Shown here piece after piece: positions 10,148 through 18,781 of a stretch of 53,463 bases of DNA (within the stretch, counting starts at the first letter, position 1; every line of letters begins with the position of its first letter). The stretch is from an uncultured Saprospiraceae bacterium (GTDB lineage: Bacteria; Bacteroidota; Bacteroidia; Chitinophagales; Saprospiraceae): NCBI GenBank assembly GCA_938001865.1, contig CALLAW010000105.1:1-53463 (forward strand), read 5' to 3'. The translations under genes and the position numbers were made by a program. The notes beneath the pieces are model-generated. The model was given only the letters and a program-made list of their open reading frames with translations. It searched no databases and was not told where the DNA came from.

Positions 10148-10528
10148 TTATGCCCGACTCACCTTAATCTCATATAACCCAATCGCAGTTACTATCAAGA
10201 CTTCTACGATGATGTAGATCCAACCAAGTTGAGTAATCACATCCGAATGTGAGAGAGCAAGTCCAACTGAGAGCAAGCAATACAAAAGATTTAGTACTCC
10301 AATCCCAAAAAGCAGTCCTGACTTCTCTTCCTTAATGGAAAATCTAGAGTAGAGATCATACAATAGAAAGAAACAAGGAATCGCTGCTAGTAAATAGAGT
10401 GTTGAAGTTGGTATACCAACTAATGATTGAAAGTGAACAAGTACTACACCAAGTAAGAATGCAGAAACTAGAGCTCCTAATCCATCGATGACAAAGAGTT
10501 GATTTGGTTGTCGTGTCTTATCTGGCAT
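10148..10528 (-). CDS. Small four-helix membrane protein, unknown function
   Basis: The 126 residues contain four hydrophobic segments (about 13-33, 38-58, 70-92 and 98-119), with short charged links such as YSRFSIKEEKSG. No signal peptide or catalytic motif is visible. It lies on the opposite strand between the exonuclease and its ligase, so it breaks up what is elsewhere often a gene pair. The ATG at 10528 follows an AT-rich stretch without a clear promoter. I do not recognise the family; similar small membrane proteins are common in Bacteroidota. Confidence 0.7.
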   Translation of the reverse strand: MPDKTRQPNQLFVIDGLGALVSAFLLGVVLVHFQSLVGIPTSTLYLLAAIPCFFLLYDLYSRFSIKEEKSGLLFGIGVLNLLYCLLSVGLALSHSDVITQLGWIYIIVEVLIVTAIGLYEIKVSRA

Positions 10529-10684
10529 TGTTTATTCCACTTATTAGTGTCCAATCGATAATTGCATCAAGAGTTGTACTGCTCGATAGAATCAGATTGA
10601 GAGTTGATTAAAGATACTCTACTTTTGCCGAGACTCAAATGCCTTGACAGAGAATCACTAAATTTACATAGAGTAATACATCAC

Positions 10685-12268
10685 ATGAAGCACTTCGCTA
10701 ATCTCTTCAGGCAATTAGATAGTACGACTAAGACGTCACTCAAGGTAAATGCCTTGGAGCAATACTTCCGTACTGCGACACCCCAGGATGCACTCTGGGT
10801 AATTGCACTCTTCTCATCCAAAAGACCAAGAAGGACGGTGTCTACTACCATACTCAGAGAGTGGGCTGCTGAGCTATCCGAGATTCCACTTTGGTTATTT
10901 GAAGAATCCTATCATATTGCAGGGGACTTAGCTGAGACAATTGCCTTGGTCTTACCACCTGCTCAAACTACTAACGAGAAATCACTGAGCACAATCATCT
11001 CAGATTTGAATGCACTCCGTAATGCTGATGATGAGGTTAAGAAGGCAGCAGTGTTAGAGACTTGGCAATCCCTAGACAGTGATCAGCGCTTCTTATTTAA
11101 TAAGTTGATCACTGGTGGATTTAGAGTTGGAGTATCTAAGAAGTTATTAGCAAGAGGACTGGCAAAGGCACTGGACAAATCCGAGACAGAGATAGCTCAT
11201 AGACTCATGGGTGACTGGACTCCAGACACAGTGACGTACCAAGATCTGCTGTTGAGTGATGACTTTGACGACAGTCTCTCTAAGCCTTACCCTTTCTACT
11301 TAGCATATGCTGTAGATGGAGATGTGGAAGAGCTCGGCAGCCTTGATGATTGGATGGTAGAGTATAAGTGGGATGGCATCAGGGGCCAACTCATCAAGCG
11401 ACAAGGAGAGGTATTCGTCTGGTCACGAGGTGAGGAGTTGATCAATGCTTCGTTTCCAGAATTTCAAAAACTCACCGAGTACCTTGGGGATGACTATGTC
11501 ATAGATGGTGAGATTGTGGTTCATAGAGAGGGGAAGTTGGGGAGTTTCAAAGACCTCCAATCGAGACTCGGTCGTAAGAAGGTCTCCGCCAAACGTCTGA
11601 AGGAGTTACCAGCATCCATAATAGTCTATGATCTCCTGGAGTACCGAGGTAAAGATATCCGTAACTTACCCCAAAGTGTCAGAAGACAACACTTGGAGGC
11701 TCTAGTAAAGGAAGTGAACTCAGACCTCATTGCACTCTCACAAGTCATCAATGCTGGATCATGGTCAGACCTCAAAGAGATCAGAGAAGGAGCTAGGGCA
11801 ATCGATGCAGAGGGACTGATGCTCAAGCGATCTGATGCCCCTTACCAAGTCGGTAGACGCAAAGGCGGCTGGTGGAAGTGGAAACTCGATCCATACACAA
11901 TAGATGCAGTCATGCTCTATGCTCAGAGAGGTCATGGCAGGCGGACCAACCTCTATACTGACTACACCTTTGCCGTCTGGAATGCTGATGGGAAGCTTGT
12001 GACATTTGCCAAAGCATATTCAGGCCTCACTGACGCAGAGTTCAGAGAGGTTACCCAATTTGTCAAGGCTAATACGATAGAGGCATTTGGTCCAGTCAGG
12101 AGTGTAAAACCTGAACTCGTATTTGAGATTGCCTTCGAAGGAATCAGTAAGAGTAGTCGCCACAAGTCAGGGATAGCTCTGAGATTCCCAAGGATACTCA
12201 GATGGCGACGTGACAAGAAAGCCGCAGAAGCGAATCGGTTGGAAGATTTAGAAGCCTTGTTAGAGTAG
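10685..12268 (+). CDS. ATP-dependent DNA ligase (exonuclease-linked family)
   Basis: This enzyme seals nicks using ATP. The active-site lysine is Lys228 in YKWDGIR (the KxDGxR motif), followed by DGEIVV and the later AEGLMLKR and WWKWK motifs of the nucleotidyltransferase domain. The C-terminal OB fold follows, with RFPRILRWRRDK close to the end. An N-terminal ligase domain of about 200 residues precedes the catalytic core. The frame is open further upstream to a TTG at 10604, but the ATG at 10685 (MKHFANLFRQLD) matches the usual start of this family and gives 527 residues, the normal size. The partner exonuclease is just upstream. The helicase and phosphoesterase of the same cassette are not in the window. 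Confidence 0.92.
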   Translation: MKHFANLFRQLDSTTKTSLKVNALEQYFRTATPQDALWVIALFSSKRPRRTVSTTILREWAAELSEIPLWLFEESYHIAGDLAETIALVLPPAQTTNEKSLSTIISDLNALRNADDEVKKAAVLETWQSLDSDQRFLFNKLITGGFRVGVSKKLLARGLAKALDKSETEIAHRLMGDWTPDTVTYQDLLLSDDFDDSLSKPYPFYLAYAVDGDVEELGSLDDWMVEYKWDGIRGQLIKRQGEVFVWSRGEELINASFPEFQKLTEYLGDDYVIDGEIVVHREGKLGSFKDLQSRLGRKKVSAKRLKELPASIIVYDLLEYRGKDIRNLPQSVRRQHLEALVKEVNSDLIALSQVINAGSWSDLKEIREGARAIDAEGLMLKRSDAPYQVGRRKGGWWKWKLDPYTIDAVMLYAQRGHGRRTNLYTDYTFAVWNADGKLVTFAKAYSGLTDAEFREVTQFVKANTIEAFGPVRSVKPELVFEIAFEGISKSSRHKSGIALRFPRILRWRRDKKAAEANRLEDLEALLE

Positions 12269-12281
12269 GAGTAATGCTCAG

Positions 12282-13250
12282 CTACTTATTCCTCTCAATG
12301 ACAAAACTCACTAACTTTCTGAGTGAATCATTGCTTGCATTCTGAGGCAGGGTCTCTAGTAGAGCAAGAGCCTCATCCTTATAGGCATTCATCTTATCAG
12401 TAGCGTACTGTAGTCCTCCAGAGTCCTTGACGAAGTTGATGACTTCCTTGACTACTGCGGGGTTGGTACTCTCACGCTTGATACTATTGATGATATGCTT
12501 CTTTGTTTTCTTGTCAGTATTATTGAGGGCATAGATGAGAGGGAGAGTCATTTTCTTTTCTTTGATATCTATGCCTGTGGGTTTACCGATTGTTTTTTCG
12601 CCATAATCGAAGAGATCATCTTTGATCTGGAAAGCCATACCAATGGTCTCTCCGAAGTCTCTCATCTTACTTACGAGCTCGGGGTCATCTGTCACACTTT
12701 TAGCGCCAGCGCTAGTCGATGCTGCGATGAGAGATGCTGTCTTTTGCTTGATGATGGAGTAGTAGATCTCTTCATCGATATCGAGTTTTCTTGCTTTTTC
12801 GATTTGGAGGAGTTCGCCTTCACTCATCTCTTTGACTGCGACTGAGAGTATCTTGAGGAGGTCAAAGTGGTCGTTATCCAATGCTAAGAGGAGACCACTT
12901 GAGAGCAAAAAGTCACCTACGAGTACTGCTATTTTATTTTTCCATAGTGCATTGATGCTGAAGAATCCTCTTCGCATTTCAGAGTCATCGACGACATCAT
13001 CATGTACGAGTGTTGCTGTATGGAGGAGTTCGATGAGAGCTGCAGCATTATGAGTCTTATCCGTGATGGGACCGAGCATCTGAGCAGAGAGGAAGACGAA
13101 TAATGGTCTGATTTGTTTTCCTTTTCGCTGGACGATATAGTATGTAATCTTATCGAGTAGTGGCACGCTAGTCTTCATAGAAGCCTTGAAGTGAGCTTCA
13201 AACTTCTTGATATCTACGTTGACCGGTGCTTGGATGTCCTTTATAGTCAT
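12282..13250 (-). CDS. Polyprenyl diphosphate synthase (trans-isoprenyl chain elongation)
   Basis: This condenses isopentenyl diphosphate with an allylic diphosphate to make a long isoprenoid chain, probably the octaprenyl or related side chain of menaquinone. The 322 residues contain the first Asp-rich motif HDDVVDDSEMRRG (from His83) and the second, QIKDDLFDYG (about 208-217), then GKPTGIDIKEKKMTLP. The residues before the first motif (LIELLHTATLV) are compatible with a long-chain product, but chain length cannot be fixed by eye. Its stop is 13 bases from the stop of the convergent ligase gene. It lies downstream of recA but has its own -7 element and a hairpin leader. The names ispB and idsA are both used for such genes. 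Confidence 0.92.
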   Translation of the reverse strand: MTIKDIQAPVNVDIKKFEAHFKASMKTSVPLLDKITYYIVQRKGKQIRPLFVFLSAQMLGPITDKTHNAAALIELLHTATLVHDDVVDDSEMRRGFFSINALWKNKIAVLVGDFLLSSGLLLALDNDHFDLLKILSVAVKEMSEGELLQIEKARKLDIDEEIYYSIIKQKTASLIAASTSAGAKSVTDDPELVSKMRDFGETIGMAFQIKDDLFDYGEKTIGKPTGIDIKEKKMTLPLIYALNNTDKKTKKHIINSIKRESTNPAVVKEVINFVKDSGGLQYATDKMNAYKDEALALLETLPQNASNDSLRKLVSFVIERNK

Positions 13251-13254
13251 GCGA

Positions 13255-13284
13255 CGGATGTTGTCTTATAGAGTACAACATCCG
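13255..13284 (-). promoter_or_regulatory. 10-bp inverted repeat in the leader of the polyprenyl synthase gene
   Basis: CGGATGTTGT (13255-13264) is perfectly repeated in inverted form at 13275-13284, with a 10-base loop. It lies four bases upstream of the ATG and begins two bases after the -7 element TATATTTG (13293-13286). The transcript would therefore start in or next to the stem. It could be an operator or a 5'-terminal RNA hairpin. Confidence 0.5.
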
Positions 13285-13285
13285 A

Positions 13286-13293
13286 CAAATATA
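13286..13293 (-). promoter_or_regulatory. -7 promoter element of the polyprenyl synthase gene
   Basis: TATATTTG on the minus strand matches TAnnTTTG and lies 35 bases upstream of the ATG at 13250. No -33 TTTG was found at the expected distance. Confidence 0.45.
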
Positions 13294-13356
13294 AATGTTA
13301 TCCTCAACATGGGATTTCGGTAGTTGACTGACTGATTAGTTTGTATTGAAAATGAA

Positions 13357-13389
13357 GATGAGGCTTTAGCTGTACGCTAAAGCCTCATC
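13357..13389 (-). terminator. Terminator downstream of recA
   Basis: A perfect 14-bp stem (GATGAGGCTTTAGC at 13357-13370 with its complement at 13376-13389, loop of five) lies 25-57 bases past the recA stop. On the minus strand it is followed by the T-rich TTCATTTTC. This separates recA from the polyprenyl synthase gene. Confidence 0.75.
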
Positions 13390-13413
13390 ATATCTCTGCC
13401 CGATATTGCTGTA

Positions 13414-14472
13414 TTATTCTTCGGCTACGACCTCTTCGGTACTTGACTCAGATACTGTAGCCTCATTGGGGTCTGGCTTGTAGATTGCCATGATTTTCTT
13501 TTCTATTTCGGCAGTAACCTCAGGGTTGTCTTTGAGGAATTGTTTAGCACCTTCACGACCTTGTGCAATCTTAGTGCCTTCGTAGCTATACCATGAACCA
13601 CTCTTCCCGATGATATCATTGTCTACTCCGATATCGATGATTTCGCCATTCTTAGAGATTCCTTCGCCAAATACGATATCAAACATTGCAATTCTGAATG
13701 GTGGTGCCAGTTTGTTTTTGACGATTTTCACCTTAGTGAGATTCCCTACCATGTTGCCTTCTTTGTCCTTGATGGATGGACCAGACTTCCTGATATCTAG
13801 TCTTATAGAAGCGTAGAACTTGAGAGCATTACCTCCGGTAGTAGTCTCAGGATTGCCAAACATTACACCGATCTTCTCTCTTAACTGATTGATGAAGATA
13901 CAGCAGCATCCAGTCCGACCGATTGTCCCTGTGAGTTTTCTGAGTGCCTGGGACATCAGTCTTGCCTGTAGTCCCATCTTAGAGTCACCCATCTCACCTT
14001 CTATCTCACTCCTAGGTGTGAGTGCAGCTACTGAGTCGATGACGAGTATATCGATAGCTCCAGATCTTATGAGGTGGTCAGCGATCTCTAACCCTTGCTC
14101 TCCATTATCTGGTTGAGAGATAAGGAGATTATTGGTATCGACACCTAAGGCCTCGGCATATGACTTGTCAAATGCATGCTCTGCATCGATAAATGCTGCG
14201 ATGCCTCCTTGTTTTTGGCATTCTGCGATGGTATGGATAGCCAATGTGGTCTTTCCTGAGGATTCTGGACCATAGATCTCTACTACTCTACCCTTAGGGA
14301 GTCCGCCTATGCCCAATGCGATATCCAACCCTAACGAACCTGTACTGATCGCCTCTACATCAGCTACTTTCTTATCTCCGAGTTTCATGATTGTACCCTT
14401 ACCGTAAGTCTTTTCAAGCTTATCGAGAGTAAGATTTAGTGCTTTTAATTTCGCCTCTTTTTCTTTTGACAT
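13414..14472 (-). CDS. recA: Recombinase RecA
   Basis: This is the DNA strand-exchange ATPase of homologous recombination and the SOS response. The 352 residues have the standard form: Walker A GPESSGKT (68-75), Walker B in [15 protein letters not shown], the L1/L2 loop region with [14 protein letters not shown] and [22 protein letters not shown], and an acidic C-terminal tail (about 330-352) rich in Glu, Val and Ser. The start at 14472 ([20 protein letters not shown]) fits the family. A full Bacteroidota promoter lies 35-65 bases upstream, and a terminator follows the stop, so it is transcribed alone. No LexA-like operator was recognised. Confidence 0.98.
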   Translation of the reverse strand: MSKEKEAKLKALNLTLDKLEKTYGKGTIMKLGDKKVADVEAISTGSLGLDIALGIGGLPKGRVVEIYGPESSGKTTLAIHTIAECQKQGGIAAFIDAEHAFDKSYAEALGVDTNNLLISQPDNGEQGLEIADHLIRSGAIDILVIDSVAALTPRSEIEGEMGDSKMGLQARLMSQALRKLTGTIGRTGCCCIFINQLREKIGVMFGNPETTTGGNALKFYASIRLDIRKSGPSIKDKEGNMVGNLTKVKIVKNKLAPPFRIAMFDIVFGEGISKNGEIIDIGVDNDIIGKSGSWYSYEGTKIAQGREGAKQFLKDNPEVTAEIEKKIMAIYKPDPNEATVSESSTEEVVAEE

Positions 14473-14506
14473 TGTTACAGGTTTATATATTAAGAATATG
14501 TGTATA

Positions 14507-14537
14507 CAAAAGTAACTTTAATATGTCAGTAAACAAA
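14507..14537 (-). promoter_or_regulatory. Promoter of recA (TTTG-N19-TACTTTTG)
   Basis: On the minus strand TTTG (14537-14534), a 19-base spacer and TACTTTTG (14514-14507) match both elements of the Bacteroidota primary sigma consensus exactly, with the expected spacing. It is the best promoter in the window. The -33 TTTG is built from the end of the T-tract of the upstream terminator. Confidence 0.8.
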
Positions 14538-14569
14538 AAAAACCCATTTACTCGGAGGTAAATGGGTTT
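14535..14569 (-). terminator. Terminator of the DUF2147/small-ORF unit
   Basis: A perfect 12-bp stem (14540-14551 with 14558-14569, loop of six) is followed on the minus strand by eight T (14542-14535). It ends transcripts coming from the DUF2147 gene and the small ORF, right before the recA promoter. On the plus side a run of T also follows after seven bases (from 14575). Confidence 0.85.
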
Positions 14570-14617
14570 CATCATTTTTTTTTGATAATCTATCGTATCA
14601 ACAATATGCGTACATCA

Positions 14618-14836
14618 TCAGAATGATCTGCTGAGTTGCAAGATGTTATTGATAGAGTTCTCGGTTGGTTTAAATGTCACTTTGGGTAATATGCTCAGTG
14701 ACTGTCTCAGGGTCTCTAATTCATTCAATACTATGCCTCCCTCTGCTAACCAATGTTCTACTTCGAACTTAGTAAGTATCGGACAATCGTCGAATAAAAA
14801 AGAAACAAGTGAATTTGAAGTGTAGCTGTGCTGCAT
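14618..14836 (-). CDS. Small protein of 72 residues, unknown
   Basis: The frame runs from an ATG at 14836 and ends at 14618, about 50 bases before a strong terminator, so its position suits a real last gene of a transcript. The product is soluble, with an acidic first half (ILTKFEVEHWLAEGGIVLNE) and a C-end KPTENSINNILQLSRSF. Short proteins of this size ending in a similar Asn-Ile-Leu-x-x-Ser-Arg-Ser motif occur in Bacteroidota, as far as I recall, but no function is known to me. It lies 55 bases downstream of the DUF2147 gene. Confidence 0.5.
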   Translation of the reverse strand: MQHSYTSNSLVSFLFDDCPILTKFEVEHWLAEGGIVLNELETLRQSLSILPKVTFKPTENSINNILQLSRSF

Positions 14837-14891
14837 ACAGTAAGTTTAGTTAAAGGAATGAGATGTATATAAAACAGGTGTTGACTGTGAG

Positions 14892-15314
14892 TTATTGTAC
14901 TCGGTACCAGTACTGTGTCCGTCCCAACCAAGAAAATCCGATATACCCTCTTACTTCGAGGGTATTGGCATCTTTGAGGTTGATACTGCAAGAGTAGACC
15001 TTTCCACTTCCTGGATCTAGGATACTGCCATTGTCATATCCTTGTCCTTCTGCTGTCATATCATAGACAACATTCATGCCTACAATTGGGGCACCCTTGA
15101 GATCGCCATCACAATCGTTGCAGTGAGTAGCTGTTGCACCTTCGAGGAGTTTGATGACTTCTCCGTAGAGTACGCCGTCTTGTTCGTAGAGTTTGATATG
15201 GGATTTTTCGACATTATCTTCATCATCTACGGTCTTCCAGATGCCTGTAATCGTCTGAGCTGATAGCATGGATGTACTGATGAGTAATCCCAAGAGAAGC
15301 GTTAAGTTTTTCAT
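14892..15314 (-). CDS. DUF2147 exported protein
   Basis: The 140 residues start with a signal peptide (about 1-20, ending in MLSAQ) and then show the DUF2147 pattern: GIWKTVDDEDNVEKSHIKLYE, a Cys pair in CNDCDGDLKGAPIVG, ILDPGSGKVYSCSI, and the C-terminal VRGYIGFSWLGRTQYWYRV. Members are small predicted periplasmic or surface proteins with a lipocalin-like beta fold; the function is not established. It is the first gene of a short transcript with the 72-residue ORF behind it. No clear promoter is seen in the AT-rich upstream region. Confidence 0.88.
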   Translation of the reverse strand: MKNLTLLLGLLISTSMLSAQTITGIWKTVDDEDNVEKSHIKLYEQDGVLYGEVIKLLEGATATHCNDCDGDLKGAPIVGMNVVYDMTAEGQGYDNGSILDPGSGKVYSCSINLKDANTLEVRGYIGFSWLGRTQYWYRVQ

Positions 15315-15669
15315 TGTTCAAGTGAATTTTATAGGTCTATAAACTGCAATTTAGGATAGCTTAGTATCTCTTAGCTACAATTTTCTTATCGTTTACTTAC
15401 TTTTCACCTTACTAAACAATAAATAATTTGGCAAAGTTGAATTAAAACGTAATTATTGTCAAGTTGATCAATTGCTACAGTCTATGGTCGTAATGTACTC
15501 TAGTGGTCACCTTAGCCCATCATAATTTGCTTAGCGTACTTAGGAGTCTCTCCAGTTGACAATTTTTTTTCTTAGATGATTTGTGTCGCATGGATTAGAT
15601 GACCTCGTGATGCATTTACAGCAGTGAGTAGCGTGATAGGAGTACCTCGGTCGCTTGTATGACTCAGCC
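15315..15669. other. Intergenic stretch of 355 bases
   Basis: It separates the DUF2147 gene from the end of the beta-propeller lipoprotein gene, both on the minus strand. I see no ORF, RNA gene, strong terminator or matching promoter. The left 150 bases are AT-rich, as expected for a promoter region of the DUF2147 gene. Confidence 0.4.
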
Positions 15670-17127
15670 TTAGTTGCGTACGGCAACACTGTATGGATCT
15701 ACTGAGATCTCTACCTTATAATCCGCGACTAACTCCAATGTGGCCATATCTATGATTGTGACATAGCCATTCCGACCTTCGCAGTCTGTACTATGATGTG
15801 GTGCTGGTCCATTGACATCAATATTGCGATGTGCCACATAGACGAGTTGATTGACATCGTCTACAGCTATCCCATGCGGTTGGTAGCCTGTATGCAGTGT
15901 CTTGACTAGCGTATTATCAGTATAGTCTATGATATGGACTGAACCATTCTTGCCAGGATACGTGCTGATATCCTCGGTACATGAGACGAAGAGATAAGGT
16001 GTGGTTGTAGAGATTGACATCTCTTGAGGGAAATCGCCTGTCGGAATCGTGGCAATCAGACTATCATCATCTGTACTTAGTACTCTGACCTCGTTAGATT
16101 CTTGACATGTCAGGAAGTACTTAGAGCCGTCTGGGGTCATCTCTACCTCATGCGGATCAAGCCATGAGATCACTGTAGGAGAGACTCCATTGAGAGAGAC
16201 CTTATCTATGATTGGGTTATCAATATCTGAGATGTCTATCTTATAGATAAAGTTACCGTGCTGGGCTGTGACATAGAGGATGTCATTAGTTTGATTGATG
16301 AGTGATCCGTGTGGATACTCCATAGAGCCATCGCCACCTAGAGTCTGTACGAGTTGCATCGTCTCTAGATCTACGACTGCTACTGATCCATTGGGGCTCC
16401 AATTGACGATGTAAGCATATTTCCCATCAGAGGAGATTCGGAAAGTATTCCAACTGCCGGGACCTATCTCTGCTTCGCTGATATAACTCTCGTCGATGGT
16501 ACTATACTTCTGGATAGTGGATCCAGAGAAGAATATGGTATACCAGTATTGACCATCTGGAGAGACTTTGACTTGGTGAGGTGACTCTATCTCATCTGTC
16601 GATCCGACATCAATCACCCTCATCAATGTCTGTGTCTCCGCGTCGAATACTGAGACAAGATCACATCCTTGATTAGTAATATAGAATTTTCTTCTGTCTG
16701 GATCATCTGCAAACTTCACTTGTCCATCAGCATTGGGTGCTCCATTATCTATCCAGTCTTGGAGAGCAGTGTACTCTTCGATGCTGAGTGGATCTTGATT
16801 AAATGGCATGACTGGTGGTAATGTAACCCCAAGATTGGGGTCAGTATTGACGGAAAACATCAGATAACTCTGGTCAGACCTGTATGGTATCACGGGTGAT
16901 CCTCCCCTACTCCCTTCGAAGAGTCTCTCCCAACTTGACAGTGAGAGACCCGCAGCTGCTATCTTACTGATATCATTGTGACAGCCTGCTGTGGCACAAC
17001 TCTTGAGCATAATCTGTCCGATCTCATCAGGATATCCTTGTGAATCAAACTCTGGCTCCATCTCCTGCCCGCATGCAAAAAACAAGATGGTAATAATCAT
17101 CAGAAGCGAAACTCTCTTGGATGTCAT
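15670..17127 (-). CDS. Lipoprotein with cytochrome-c-like motif and YVTN-type beta propeller
   Basis: The first 20 residues are a lipoprotein signal with the acylated Cys19 (LFFAC). Next comes a domain with C44-x4-C49-H50 (CATAGCH), a spaced form of the haem-binding CxxCH seen in planctomycete-type and Bacteroidota cytochrome-like lipoproteins, with later Met residues (PPVMPF) and a helix EEYTALQDWIDNGAPN typical of that fold. From about 145 to 485 there are seven or so blades with DGQYWY, DGKYAY, DGSKYF-type repeats, as in YncE/YVTN proteins. The role may be redox or surface binding; haem attachment is not certain. It is the third gene of an operon, 31 bases after the preceding stop. Confidence 0.75.
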   Translation of the reverse strand: MTSKRVSLLMIITILFFACGQEMEPEFDSQGYPDEIGQIMLKSCATAGCHNDISKIAAAGLSLSSWERLFEGSRGGSPVIPYRSDQSYLMFSVNTDPNLGVTLPPVMPFNQDPLSIEEYTALQDWIDNGAPNADGQVKFADDPDRRKFYITNQGCDLVSVFDAETQTLMRVIDVGSTDEIESPHQVKVSPDGQYWYTIFFSGSTIQKYSTIDESYISEAEIGPGSWNTFRISSDGKYAYIVNWSPNGSVAVVDLETMQLVQTLGGDGSMEYPHGSLINQTNDILYVTAQHGNFIYKIDISDIDNPIIDKVSLNGVSPTVISWLDPHEVEMTPDGSKYFLTCQESNEVRVLSTDDDSLIATIPTGDFPQEMSISTTTPYLFVSCTEDISTYPGKNGSVHIIDYTDNTLVKTLHTGYQPHGIAVDDVNQLVYVAHRNIDVNGPAPHHSTDCEGRNGYVTIIDMATLELVADYKVEISVDPYSVAVRN

Positions 17128-17158
17128 GTGAGATATTTTTTAATTTAGAATCTGTTGA

Positions 17159-18781
17159 TTAGTTCTTGACCAATGTATAGGAAAATGTCTGATGCTCAAT
17201 CTGCAATATTACCATGTATATGCCTGGTAAGATATCACTGAGATCAAGACGATGAGAAGACAATTGTTGAGAGAGTACTCTCTGTCCAAGACTATTGTAG
17301 ATCGATGCATGCCCATGCACTGATCCTGCATCATCAAGAGGTGTAATCGTAACTCTATCCGTTGCGGGATTGGGTACGAGAGTATATCCACTCTCACCAT
17401 GAATCGACTCCTCAGTGCTACTTATCTCACATGGATCTGAGATCTGAGTACTCGTATTACCTACTCTAGTACTGGGTGTGATGACAGTCATCCCTTCGCT
17501 GATCGCAGAAGTGACAAGAGTCTCTAGTGTACTTGCTTGTACAGATTGCATCTCCATATCATCTTGCTCACAACTACTCTCACCATTGCTCTCTGTCTTG
17601 ATCAAGTACATATCGGAGAATCCTGCTCCATAACTCTTGGTATATCCAGCCATGATGTAACCACCATCTTCTGTCCCAAGTATCGATCTACCCTGATCAT
17701 CAGATTGACCACCAAAGGTCTTCACCCATCTCAGATTACCTTGATTGTCAAAGGCTGCGATGTAGGCATCCTCTCCTCCTGCACCAATACTCCGAGTATA
17801 GCCTGCTACAGCGTAGTCACCATTACTAGACTGAGTGATCGACCGTCCAGTATCATAGTCATCACCTCCATGAGCAGATGACCACTCTACTCCCCCAGCG
17901 GTATCTATCTTGATAAGATAGAGATCAGCTCCTCCTTGTCCATAACTCTCAGTCTCTCCAGCGATCAGATATCCTCCTTCTTGAGATCGGATGATAGAGT
18001 GTCCGATATCATTGAGCTCACCTCCATATGTCTTCTGCCAGATGATCTGGCCTAGTGCATCAGTACGTATCGCATACACATCAGAGCTTCCGCTAAAGCT
18101 AAATGTATAACCAACCAGTACAAATCCGCCATCATCCGTCTCAGTCAAATCAAATGCAGCATCGATAGAATCACCTCCATATGTCTTGTGCCATAAGAGC
18201 TCTCCTAGGGAGTCTATCTTGAAGAGGTACATATCTCTGATACCTGAGCCATAGCTCTCTGTAAATCCTCCAATCACATAACCGCCATCCTCTGTTTGGA
18301 TCGCCTTATATCCATAATCATTATCCAATCCTCCATAGATCTTGCTCCACTCATGCTTGCCAGTACGACTTAGCTTGATCACATAAGCATCTGATTGACC
18401 GCCAGCAACGAAATGCCTCTCACCTACGAAGAGAAATCCACCATCATCAGTCTGCATAAGATGGTATCCTTCATTGCCACTCCCATTGACAGAGTGGGCA
18501 TTCCCCTCGGCAGCTGATCCATATGTCTGAGTCCATAGAGTGTCACCCACTGCATCAGTTGCCACTAGGTAAAACTCAGCACTAAACAATCCATCAACAT
18601 CATACCATCCTGCGATTGCATATCCACCCGCTTCTGTAGCGATGACAGAGTTGGCTTCATTACCATCGATGTGTCCATATGTCTTCTGGAAGGTTACTTG
18701 TCCGATCAACTCTATACTCAGAGTGGATAGCGAGATGAGTAGTAGGCTAGCAACATTGACTATGTGGTATGGTATCTTCAC
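17159..18781 (-). CDS. T9SS-exported seven-repeat (propeller-like) protein
   Basis: A signal peptide (about 1-28) is followed by seven repeats of about 51 residues (about 45-390) with the pattern GGYxIxGxTxSYGxGxxDxYLIKxDxxGxxxWxKTYGG, most likely one blade each of a beta propeller. After a linker comes a C-terminal T9SS type A sorting domain (about 470-540: LVPNPATDRVTI, YNSLGQRVL, LSDILPGIYMV, YTLVKN). Secretion to the surface by the T9SS is expected. The start is a GTG at 18781 that overlaps the upstream stop by four bases (GTGA), so translation is probably coupled. The ligand is unknown. Confidence 0.85.
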   Translation of the reverse strand: MKIPYHIVNVASLLLISLSTLSIELIGQVTFQKTYGHIDGNEANSVIATEAGGYAIAGWYDVDGLFSAEFYLVATDAVGDTLWTQTYGSAAEGNAHSVNGSGNEGYHLMQTDDGGFLFVGERHFVAGGQSDAYVIKLSRTGKHEWSKIYGGLDNDYGYKAIQTEDGGYVIGGFTESYGSGIRDMYLFKIDSLGELLWHKTYGGDSIDAAFDLTETDDGGFVLVGYTFSFSGSSDVYAIRTDALGQIIWQKTYGGELNDIGHSIIRSQEGGYLIAGETESYGQGGADLYLIKIDTAGGVEWSSAHGGDDYDTGRSITQSSNGDYAVAGYTRSIGAGGEDAYIAAFDNQGNLRWVKTFGGQSDDQGRSILGTEDGGYIMAGYTKSYGAGFSDMYLIKTESNGESSCEQDDMEMQSVQASTLETLVTSAISEGMTVITPSTRVGNTSTQISDPCEISSTEESIHGESGYTLVPNPATDRVTITPLDDAGSVHGHASIYNSLGQRVLSQQLSSHRLDLSDILPGIYMVILQIEHQTFSYTLVKN

